NCBI GenBank assembly: GCA_026413225.1
Contig: CM048557.1
Coordinates: 18,888,871 to 18,952,870, forward strand
Length of the DNA: 64,000 nucleotides
Reading direction: 5' to 3'
Origin: Otis tarda
Taxonomy: Eukaryota; Chordata; Aves; Otidiformes; Otididae
The notes beneath the pieces are model-generated. The model searched no databases and was not told the origin of the DNA. It saw only the letters and a list, made by a program, of their open reading frames with translations. Made by a program: the position numbers and the translations under genes. Below are positions 28,701 through 40,700 of this stretch, piece by piece. Positions within the stretch are counted from its first letter, which is position 1. Each line of letters opens with the position of its first letter.

Positions 28701-31700
28701 CCCTCCTAATGAGTGTGAATGGCACTACGAGCCTTGTGGCAGTAATATCACAACCTGCAGGATGATTAATAATGTCATCACCAACTTTTCAGTACCATAC
28801 CTGGAAGGTAATAAATTCCTTGCCATTTTTGTATTTTATTTCATATAACTTTGTCCAGGTATCATTTAATGAATATGGAATAGTCAGTCAGCTTGACAAG
28901 ATGTTCCTAAATCTGTTGTGTTGAATTTGTCTCTAGTCTTACATAAATGTTTCCTATAAAGTAATTTATTAACATCAGTGTCTGATAGTTACATTGCTGT
29001 CAGTCATGAAACTAGGTCTCTGCTTGGATAGTATCCTGAATCATGCAAGATTATTACACCATTTTTATTCTACATCTCATCTTAAGGGCATTCCAAAAGA
29101 AGAAAAACCTACATGGCAAAGAAGCAAGTTACTGATAGTTGGGGTTTTTTAAGCGTATCATCCTTTATGCATCAGATCCATCTAGACTTGATTAATGTTC
29201 AGCATCCTCCTATCTTTACAATGGAAAATATGTTTGATGTCAGGCACACTGATGCTGCTGTATATTGGTTTCTTAATGAAGATCACAAAATATTGTCAGA
29301 GGGCTGCTGGGGGGCTACCTCTATTTTTACTATATTGGATTAGTAGTTATTGTTTAGGCTTTAAGACCAAGATATGAGTCTAAACCTGGTTATTCTGCAT
29401 TCCATGACACTTAGGGTATGCACAAGCAACTTAAATCCCATTGAACCCCGCAAAGTAGGTAGAGATATGATATTAGTAGGTGAAAGTCCTTGTGCTTGAT
29501 AACTGAAAAGGAATTTCATGTTATGGGGACTGCAATGATCCAAGGATGTGAATAACTTCACAAATATCTTCTGTTATACAACGTGACAAAGTTGGAGAAA
29601 ACAGCCACGTTTTTGGTCAAAAAGTCTTTTTGGTCTGAATTGGAAGTAGTTATCTCCAGTTTAGGGACTCAAAATAACTGCTCAGAGTTTGACTTTGCTA
29701 TTTTAATCCTTGAAAAGCTGGTAATAAAAGAAAACAGAACAAAACCCAAAAACCTAACCAAAGTATTAAAAAAAAAAGTTAACTCTATGTTTTGAAATAG
29801 ATAGTCTTAGATTATTAGGAAGATTTAGAAAGTCTAAGCAGGCAGATTATTATATATCAAATTATCTTTCTAAATTATTTTTCTTTTATATCCTCAGTGG
29901 AAATATAGACCACACTTACTTTTGTTAGGAAATCTTTAGTAAAGTCTGGCAGTGTGAAGTGACTTTCAAGTATTAGTTAATTACATGCTCATTCAGTTTA
30001 TAGGCTAGTTAGAACTCACAGTATAAAGAGGACTTTATGTAATTAAGAATTGGATTTTATGAGAGTTTATTTGGAATCAGGACACAATAATTTTTAAAGC
30101 TGTATTTACCTGAAAAATGCAATGAGAATTGACAGACAATTAATCCCTTGCAGATGGGGTTTGAGTTTTGGCCAAGGGTATGGAAAAATGCAGATAAATT
30201 ACCTATTTAGGGTAGAGATACTTGGTGTATTAAAGGCACGTAAATAAGATCTAGTGTTCCAATAAATGTAGTAAAAAACCTGTTTGTTAATGAATCCACT
30301 TCCATATTCTTCACAAAAGTATTATTGATATAGTGATCACATTTCAATATCTGTAGAAAAATTGAGATGTTCCTTTGTCTTAAAATTACTAGCTGCAAAT
30401 AGAAATTAATATAAATTAGGGATTTCTCCAAGATCTTGAACTAGGAAAAAACAACTTCCCTAGTTTTCATGACTAAACTCTTATTTAATCCTCCTCAGTC
30501 CAGTATTATCAACAATAATTGTTTAAGTCTTTTGAAAATACTAATTGTCCAAAGATTAATTTCAATTTGAAATATTTATTTTTTTCACTACGCTTGAGTC
30601 AGTGAGAATCGTTTACCTTCAGGAGGTATCCTATCATTGAGTTAACTCATTACACTTTTTCTTCATCCTATATGCTGTTCTACTTGTCATCAACAGGTTG
30701 CTACCCCAGATGTCCTGAGGACAAGCCTGTTTATAATGAAGAGACAAAGGAATGTGTGCCTGAAGATCAATGTTGGTGTTACGTTAATGGAATTCCTATT
30801 CCCCCTGGGAGTGAAGTACCCACAGAAGAGAACTGTACAAAATGGTATCTAAAAAATGCAAGAACATTTGCAGTAATTCAGGAAAGAATTTTTGTTTGCT
30901 GAGCTCCTCATTTACTTTGCTGGGCTGCAAGCAAATAAGAATGCAACTTCACCTGAAGAGCTGGTATATTCTAGCATTAATCTATGTAAATCAGAGGAAC
31001 AATGCCATTTATTCCAGTTGAGACTTAAGCTCAAAAAATACTGCACTTACAACATGTATAGATTCTAAAATTTTAATTCATAATTTTCCAAACCATAATT
31101 TTCCAGATTTCAGGTTGATAGTGTCCTTATAATAAGTGTATTAGCAAATTCATTAAATATACGCTTTGAAGTGTCATAAATGATATAATGGTGTAAAACC
31201 TGAGTGTGTCTCTAGAACAAGAGAGAGGCTAGTCTGCCTTGCATTCTCACTTAAAGTTGGGATTTCAAAATCATTGTAATCTGAAATGATCTGTACTAAC
31301 CCTGAAAGAGATAGTTGAGTCCTAACTGCTCATTTCTAGAGCCTTACTAATAATAGCACTGACATCTATGACTCCACATGGTGACCAGAGACAAAAACTC
31401 CCTCATCTAGCTATAAGTTCACTGCTCTGAAAAACAGTTGTTGTTATTGCACTATTGCAACTTGCACCACAAAGCGGATCATGACAGTTTTAAGATTTTG
31501 TACTTAAAAAGTGAATGGTGACTTAGTTTAAATGAGAAAATTATAGGCAATATTGGAAAATATTACACACAGAAAAATATCCAGTAGTATCAATGAAGAT
31601 CAAGTGACAAATTTCTACATTTCTGTGCTCTTAGCTCTGCTAACAGGTGCCATAAGACATCTACAACTTTTTAATTTTTGAACATTTTGCTTTTAGTGTA

Positions 31701-34700
31701 TGTGGTCCCCTCAGGATCCATAGAGTGTACACCAATCCCAGGTAAATAACGTTTAAGTTTTTCTACAAATAAAAAGAAAAAAATGCGTAGAACTTCTGTA
31801 TCTGTCTCTGCAAAATAAAAACTTAGTACTGATTTGGAATAATTCTTTCCAGTGCAAGTTAAAGTTGTGGACAAAGAAAACTGTGCAGCACTTTTTGTTG
31901 AACCTTGCTGTTACTAATTCTTGTTCAACCTTTTTCTCATGTTCCTTTATTCTTTCTTCCCATGTCCCATATCCAGACTAATGGATTTCACTACAAGAGT
32001 TTGCAGTCCCAGAACATGTAGTGTTACAGAAAGGTGTCAAATAGCAGATTGCAGTTGTTATTTCTCTCAGAATATTTTAAAACCTGGTTTGTAGGTCTGT
32101 TCTTCCAAGCGTTTTATACAGGGCTTTATTAGATATGTTTTAATGTTCATCTAACTGTAAACATAAATTAGTGCAATGTGTTAGATCTAAGCTCCAGGTA
32201 TAGCTCTGAAAGGAGGATGCCTGAGTCCTATAAATGGTTACTTGTCCATAAGTATTTTGCCTTTATCTCTTCCTTGGTAGTGGAAAAATTGCACAGTAAA
32301 GATTTTTCTTGCAGGATGTCCTTGTGTCATCAATGGAACGAGTTATGAAGTGGGTGAAACAGTGGCACAAATACAGAATGGCAGCTTATGTATAAAATAC
32401 GTTTGTGCCGAAAATGGTTCTATAGTTCCTGAAGGTCCTTATCCTTGTCCAACATCTACTTCACCTACAACCGTTTCAACCTCCTTTCCTACTAGTACTC
32501 TTACCACCACAGGTAAATCTTCAACAAAGATGCACATCTGAAAATTATTTTCTTTAAGGAAAATATTTTAAAGATAGAATGTACAAGTATATGGGCTTAT
32601 AGTTGACATAGATAGAGCAACACTTATGAGTAGTTTTATCACACTACACTAAGGATTTTTAACTCTTTGAGCTGAGTTACTTCTCATGGAGGAAATTGTA
32701 ACTATAAATGTACAGGGTGCCTTCCTAATTCTGAAAAACATTTTGCATCTCAATATTCTGCTAGGACAGTAGAAATTTTCTCAGTAGTCTCAGAAAAATA
32801 TATAATTAGGATATTTTAAACTACTGTTATTTTTTTTTCTAAAGCTTGCAGATAATGGAGTAATCTTTTTTTTTTTCTATTTCAGTTACCACTACAAGCT
32901 CTACAGTAATTACAAGTAAGTTTTAAATAGAAAACTAAGTTGTTAAAAAATGTCAAAGGAACATTTAAAAGAAGCGTAAATTAAAGACAGCCACTACAGG
33001 AAAATATATTTAAACTAAAAATAAATAGTTTTTTTAAACTGCAAAAATGTGGTAAGTATAGACGGAAGAAAGACCTTTAAAGGCTTTAATTTGGTGATTT
33101 TATTTTGATGTGAAGCTTCCTGTTGAAAAACCTGGTAATACAGAACCAGTTTTAGAACTCTCTTCTCTTGGAAAAATAACAAGTTGTAATACATTGCTCT
33201 AGTCCTTAATGGAATAGAATACAAAATTAACATTCTCAGAATGTTCTCTGTAAGCTCAGGTGCTGAATATCTGTCTTCTCTTGCAGCTCCGTGCTTTGGA
33301 TTAATCTGTAATTGGACTGAGTGGTTTGATGTTAGCAATCCTCAAGAAGATGGTGGTGACTATGAAACCTATGATGCAATAAGAAACAAATATGGAAACA
33401 AAATATGTGAAACTCCTGAAAAAATTGAATGCAGGGCTAAATATAATCCCGATGCGAGTTTAGAGGAACTTGGCCAGAAAGTAGAGTGTAATGTTACATA
33501 TGGACTAATCTGTAAAAATGAGGAGCAAGATGCAACTCCGTGGGAACTTTGCTATGATTATGAAATCAGAGTAAACTGTTGTGAGTGGCGTGAAATTCCC
33601 TGTGAGATTACAAGTACACCAAGTCCAACACCAACTGCAACTTCAACCACCACCAGCACAACAGTACCCATTACCACTACAACCAGGCAGCCAACAACAA
33701 TTACCACCACGTCCTTACCCACCCCAACCATCACAAGCAAATCCACACCATCAGTCACCACCCCAGTAACTTCAACGTCTCCAGGTATTTAGCAAACCAA
33801 TACTCTCTGCTCTTGCTTTGCTATGGGAGAAATAAAGGGCTGTTGGCTACTAAAGGCACGTGCTCTCCATAACAGATATTGAGCTGGCAGGAAGTCATGC
33901 TTATGCTGGTTTGGAGCTTTATCCTTCTGCTGGAGAGAAGATTCCCAGAAGGAACTGTTGTTCGAGATTAGAGTAGGCCTTTAGAGTACCATCATTTTAG
34001 GCGTTGTCTGAGTGAGACTGCAGAATTCCTTCCCTTTCTCCTCCTGCTTTCCCTCTATCAGTGGTAATGTTTACCAGTGGTTATAGATTTAGGAAGGAAG
34101 GACTACCCTGGCAGGCTTTTGGGAACAGTTTCACTCTGCAGGCTGCCGCTTGATGTGAGCTGTGGTCTTTGGCTGCTGAGATGAATTAGTGCTCTGTGAA
34201 CCCCTTCCTCAGGCTAACATTGTGCCACAGGGAAATTACATGACAACCAGATAGGAACATATTTCTTCCTTCCCAGACCACAGCTTCCTCACTCAGTTCT
34301 TACTCCATGGGATAGCGAGGTGTTCTAAGTAATATGGCAGAGACAGAAAGCCTCACAGAGCCTTATTCCTCCTCATGTCATACTCCTTGGTACGCATTTT
34401 CAATTTAGTGAGAAGCACATTACAGCAACAAAACTAGTCTTTTTGCTAGGACAGGATTGTCATGACGCTGTCTCTGCAGCAGAACTCGTCTGCTTTCTGG
34501 GGCCAGAAAGGAAAGCCTAGTAATATAAGTCTTTACTGTGGTAAGAGTGGGAAACCACTATAGATTTGTGGTGGCTGCCTAATCCGTAACTTCTGTTCAA
34601 TGCATATTATGTCTCAGTTATGCATCTTGCACCTTTCCCTGTTTTCTCTGTCCCTGATGTTTCTAACAGCCACAGCTTCGTCCACAATCAGTACAGTGTC

Positions 34701-37700
34701 CCCTCCACCCGTGTGGACACCTGCTCCCACACCAACGCCATCAGAGTCTCCCAGCAGCACTACCACCACCGTGATGCCGCCCAGCAGCACCACCAGCAGC
34801 ACCCCAGAGACAGTGACGACTGTTTCTGTCCCATCAACACCCAGTCCAACTATTACAAGCACATCCAAGCCCACGCCAACATACACCACCACTCTACCAA
34901 CTACAACCACAGGACCTCCAGGTATTTGTCTGGTGTGTGCTCTCGTGTGTTGCCTTGCTGTGGGAAGAATGCAGATATGTGAGCACATCAAGTTGTGCCT
35001 TCTGTATGGGATCAGGGGTGGGAGTAATTATGTGTTCCCTGAAACGGCGTGTACCCAGCGCTAGGCCTTGGGCTGGCTGTTTCAGAACTGAGGAATGTGC
35101 AGGGGCCCTGGATAGAAGGTCTTGTGTTCCCTGACTCAACAGGGCTCCCCAAGGAGGGGAAAGGTTTCAGACTGTGGGTTGCCCCTTTGTGTGGGCCAAG
35201 GGTGTGGGCAGCCAGGTTCTCCCAGCATTCCCATGAGCATTGTTCTCCAGCTGTCTGTGCATTGCTGGGAAGCAAGCTGGTGTTTTGGCAGCGGTGTGTG
35301 TCCAGTGCCTGCTTCCTTTGTGGCCACAACCCTTTGGTTTCTCCCTGAGATAGTGAGGTGGTGTGAGTGGCAAGAGAAGGTGAGAGAGTGGTGGGAGTCC
35401 CTGCTTAGCCCTGCTCCCCATCCTGTGTTCTGCTTATGCGAGTGGTTTTTGCACACGAGAAGCCCAACACAGCAACGTGCCCTAGCTGTGAGGGGGAGAC
35501 ACACACGTCTCAGCAGTGCCTGTGTCCAGATTTGGTCCTAGTGTGCCTTGCAGGTCGAAGAAAGGGAGGCCTGCCCACACAAGTGAGCTTTGTGTGGCCA
35601 AGGTTGGCTGTCTGGCGTAGCAGAGCCCAAGGGGCACCCCTGTGCGCAGTGGATGCCCAGAGCACCACCCACAAGCGTGCTGGTGCCTCGGCTTGTTGTC
35701 TCTGTTTCTGCTGCTTTGAATTGTTCCTCTTGTTGTTGTTCCCCAGACTGTACCTGCGTCTGGACGGAGTGGATTGATGTGAGTTACCCAGATAGTTCGA
35801 ACAGAAGCAGTGGTGACTACGAAACCTTTGAGAATATTCAAAAGCACGACTCCTCCTGGGTCTGCGCAAAAGCTGAGAATATTTCATGCAGAGCAACGCA
35901 CTTCCCTCACCTTCCCATTGAAGATTTAGAGCAGAAGGTGCAATGTGATGTTAGCACAGGGCTCATCTGTAACAACTGGGAACAGCACATAGGAGGTGTG
36001 GCAATCATGCCGGTCTGCCTCAATTATGAGATCAGTGTCTGCTGCGTCCCCAACATACCACAATGTGTTCCAAGTACCACGGTGAGCATTGCTCCCACAC
36101 CAACGCCATCAGAGTCTCTCAGCAGCACTGCCACCACCGTGATGCCGCCCAGCAGCACCACCAGCAGCACCCCGGAGACAGTGACAACTGTTCCTGTCCC
36201 ATCAACACCCACTCTAACTACAGCAAGCACGTCACCATCATCAGTAATCACCCAAACCCCACAGCCTCCGTCTTCACTTCCAATAGGTAGGTCTCTGGAT
36301 ATGTTTTCATTTGTTGCCTTGCTGTGGAAGAAATCAAGATTTATTGGCAGCAACGTATACAGTTCCTGAACTTGGAGTGTAGTTGATGTATATTTAAAAA
36401 AATCATAGCATAGTTTGTGTTGGAAGGGAGCTTTTTAAAGATCTTTTTGTCCAGCCCCCCTGCTATGGGCAAGAACATCTTCCACTACATCAGGTTGCTC
36501 AGAACCTCATTGAACCTGACTTTGAACACTACCAATGTGGAGCATCCACAGCTTCTCTGGGAAACCCGTTCCAGTGTCTCACCACTCATTTTAAATAATT
36601 TCTTCCTTATGTCAAATGTAATCCTACCCTCTTTCAGTTTAAAAGTGTTGCCCCTTGTCCTGTAACTACAGGCCTTGGTAAAAAGTCTCTCCCTGTCTTT
36701 CTTATAAGCTCCCCTTGTATATTGAAAGGCCGCAATAAGGTCTCCCCAGAGCCTTCTCTTCTCCTGCCTGAACAACCCCAACTCTCTCAGTTCTCTTCAC
36801 AGGGGAGATGTTCTAGCCCTCTGATCATTTTTGGGGCTTTCCTCTGTACCTGCTCAAATGTTTTCGTGTCTGTCTTGTACTGGGTACCCTAGAGCTTGAT
36901 GTTGTACTCTGGGTGGGCTTTCATGAGAATGGAGTAGAGTGGGTCCTATACTGAACTCTCCTTTTAGAGTTTAGGAGGAAGATTCCATAACATGTTTCTG
37001 GTTCTTGGCTCCATTCCTTTGATTGTCGGGAACATTAGGTTTTTCATCCTGTTGCCTCTGCTTGGCTTAGACAAATACTGAACTGGCAGGAAGTCTTGCT
37101 TTTGCTGCTATTGGACCTCGTCCTTTGGCTGGAGAGAATATACTCAGTGAGACGCATGGTGTGCAGTCACAGTGGGGCTTGGTTTTGTGGCACTGTCATT
37201 TCAGGCGCTGTTTGGGTGCAGCTGTGCACCCTTCTTATCTTGCATTGCCTCTGTGGCCACTGTTGTCACTCACCTGCAGTTCTGGCTGTAGGACGGTTCA
37301 AAGGTTTTCCCCAGCAGGGTTTGAGGAAAGGTTTCAGACGACAGGTTGACCCTTTCTACAGACCAAGGCTTTGGGCAGTTGGGTTCTCCCAGCGTTCCCA
37401 TGAGTGTAGTTGTCCAGCTGTCTGTGCATTGCTGGGAAGCAAGCTGACATTTCAGCAGCAATGTGAGACCACCTAAAGTCCCAGTGAATCTGCCTCTGTG
37501 ACAGTACACCATCTGTTTCTGTATTTCCTTCTGAACATGAAGGAGGTTGCCTGTCCTTACCCAAATTTGAATTGATTTTAATTGAAGAACTGTCCTTGTG
37601 GACTTTCTGGGCAGAAGCAGTGTAAATTACATCCTCATATCCTCCAGCATTATGACAGCACTCTTATTATCTACACTGTGCTTCTCTGTCTACCATGTGT

Positions 37701-40700
37701 CTCTTACATCATGCTGTAAAATCACAAACAGTTCTGAGGCTGGCCTCTGAGTATCATGAACAATTGATAAAATGCTAATAAAAAATGTTTTAAAGGAGCC
37801 TGCTTAGGGCTCATAATGAAAACTGGCTTGGCCACGTGAGAAGGAAGTACAAGAAAAGTGAATTTGGGGTTTCTAGCACGCCAAAACAGCTTGTGAATAA
37901 GCAGTCTTAAAGACCTGAGAGTTCAGTATGGAAAACAGATTGTTTCAGCAACTGCTCAGTTTCAGTAGAATCAAATGACTCTGAGCATAATCAATGCTGG
38001 TATGAACATACCACATGAAGTAGGACAAGAAAGAGTGGTCCACTCATAGAATATAACTTGACAGCAATGGAAAATTAACCAGAAAATTCACTGATCAACT
38101 CAATGAATTCCCCTGGATTTAGGATTGCTGACATCTTCTCTGCAGTGCAAAATTTTAAACCTGCAGACAGCTGCTCCATCTGACACTGATCATTGATAAA
38201 GTGTTTACATCAAGGTCTCCCATGCTAGATGTAGGAGTTCTTTTTTAATGATTTCTTCCTTATGCAAAACACAGTAATAAAATAGATTCTGTTTATTCCT
38301 GTCTAAATACCATGCACTTAAGTTTGTTGAATTTCATTTGCTTATTAGAAAATGAAAAGAAGCAAATAACAACTGCAATTTGCCTACTTAAAATAAAATA
38401 CTGTGTTTTCTCCCTGTCTTAAAGAGGGTACAACAGAAACAGGAACACTGCAAAGATTATTACTCTTTTTGTTTCACTACAGTTTCTCCTTCACCTACCC
38501 CACTGCCAACAACTAGAACGACAGAAATAGAAGGTACGGTGTCTGCAATAGCCACCACTACTCAACAGGAAACTTCAATTGTATCAACAAGCCCCATGAC
38601 TGTCACAACCTCTGAAGTCACTGAAACAGAATCAACCACCACAACCACCACTTCGGGCCCCACACCCTCAACAACCTCTCCTCACAGCACCACAAGAGTA
38701 ACGGAAGCGTCTAGCCCCGAGACCACTCCCACCGTGCCTGTGAGCACTTCACCAGGATCACCTAGCACCACCATCAGCACCTCTGGAGTCACTGAAACAG
38801 AATCAACCACCACAACCCCCACAACTCCCACAACTCCCACAACCACCACAACCACCACAACCACCACAACCACCACTTCGGGCCCCACACCCTCAACAAC
38901 CTCTCCCCACAGCACCACAAGAGTAACGGAAGCGTCTAGCCCCGAGACCACTCCCACCGTGCCTGTGAGCACTTCACCAGGATCACCTAGCACCACCATC
39001 AGCACCTCTGGAGTCACTGAAACAGAATCAACCACCACAACCCCCACAACCCCCACAACCACCACAACCACCACAACCACCAGAACCACCACTTCAGGCC
39101 CCACACCCTCAACAACCTCTCCCCACAGCACCACAAGAGTAACGGAAGCGTCTAGCCCCGAGACCACTCCCACCGTGCCTGTGAGCACTTCACCAGGATC
39201 ACCTAGCACCACCATCAGCACCTCTGGAGTCACTGAAACAGAATCAACCACCACAACCACCACAACCCCCACAACCACCACAACCCCCACAACCACCACA
39301 ACCACCACAACCACCACTTCGGGCCCCACACCCTCAACAACCTCTCCCCACAGCACCACAAGAGTAACGGAAGCGTCTAGCCCCGAGACCACTCCCACCG
39401 TGCCTGTGAGCACTTCACCAGGATCACCTAGCACCACCATCAGCACCTCTGGAGTCACTGAAACAGAATCAACCACCACAACCCCCACAACCACCACAAC
39501 CCCCACAACCACCACAACCACCACAACCACCACTTCAGGCCCCACACCCTCAACAACCTCTCCCCACAGCACCACAAGAGTAACGGAAGCGTCTAGCCCC
39601 GAGACCACTCCCACCGTGCCTGTGAGCACTTCACCAGGATCACCTAGCACCACCATCAGCACCTCTGGAGTCACTGAAACAGAATCAACCACCACAACCC
39701 CCACAACCACCACAACCACCACAACCACCACAACCACCACTTCAGGCCCCACACCCTCAACAACCTCTCCCCACAGCACCACAAGAGTAACGGAAGCGTC
39801 TAGCCCCGAGACCACTCCCACCGTGCCTGTGAGCACTTCACCAGGATCACCTAGCACCACCATCAGCACCTCTGGAGTCACTGAAACAGAATCAACCACC
39901 ACAACCCCCACAACCACCACAACCCCCACAACCACCAGAACCACCACTTCGGGCCCCACACCCTCAACAACCTCTCCCCACAGCACCACAAGAGTAACGG
40001 AAGCGTCTAGCCCCGAGACCACTCCCACCGTGCCTGTGAGCACTTCACCAGGATCACCTAGCACCACCATCAGCACCTCTGGAGTCACTGAAACAGAATC
40101 AACCACCACAACCACCACAACCACCACAACCACCACAACCACCACAACCACCACTTCGGGCCCCACACCCTCAACAACCTCTCCCCACAGCACCACAAGA
40201 GTAACGGAAGCGTCTAGCCCCGAGACCACTCCCACCGTGCCTGTGAGCACTCCACCAGGATCACCTAGCACCACCATCAGCACCTCTGGAGTCACTGAAA
40301 CAGAATCAACCACCACAACCCCCACAACCACCACAACCACCACAACCACCACAACCACCACAACCACCACTTCAGGCCCCACACCCTCAACAACCTCTCC
40401 CCACAGCACCACAAGAGTAACGGAAGCATCTAGCCCCGAGACCACTCCCACCGTGCCTGTGAGCACTTCACCAGGATCACCTAGCACCACCATCAGCACC
40501 TCTGGAGTCACTGAAACAGAATCAACCACCACAACCCCCACAACCACCACAACCACCACAACCACCACAACCACCACAACCACCACTTCAGGCCCCACAC
40601 CCTCAACAACCTCTCCCCACAGCACCACAAGAGTAACGGAAGCATCTAGCCCCGAGACCACTCCCACCGTGCCTGTGAGCACTTCACCAGGATCACCTAG

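Larger units (their letters stand above)
25795..33286 (+). other. MUC2: Introns 23-29 of MUC2
   Basis: Introns: 25795-27198 (CR1 tail), 27356-28678 (pyrimidine tract), 28808-30696, 30845-31696, 31742-32314, 32513-32885, 32916-33286. Apart from the named elements I see only AT-rich sequence. Confidence 0.7.

Noticed and set aside
31697-31741. Alternative acceptor at CCCCTCAG (exon start 31715) to repair the exon 27 frame
   Set aside because: 31715 is 18 bases past 31697, so it leaves the frame unchanged and also removes the conserved C-V-C.
35012-35847. Several 80-140 residue open frames on both strands
   Set aside because: They lie in the GC-rich intron 31, overlap each other in many frames and match no family. 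Their DNA matches intron 32, where the frames are broken.
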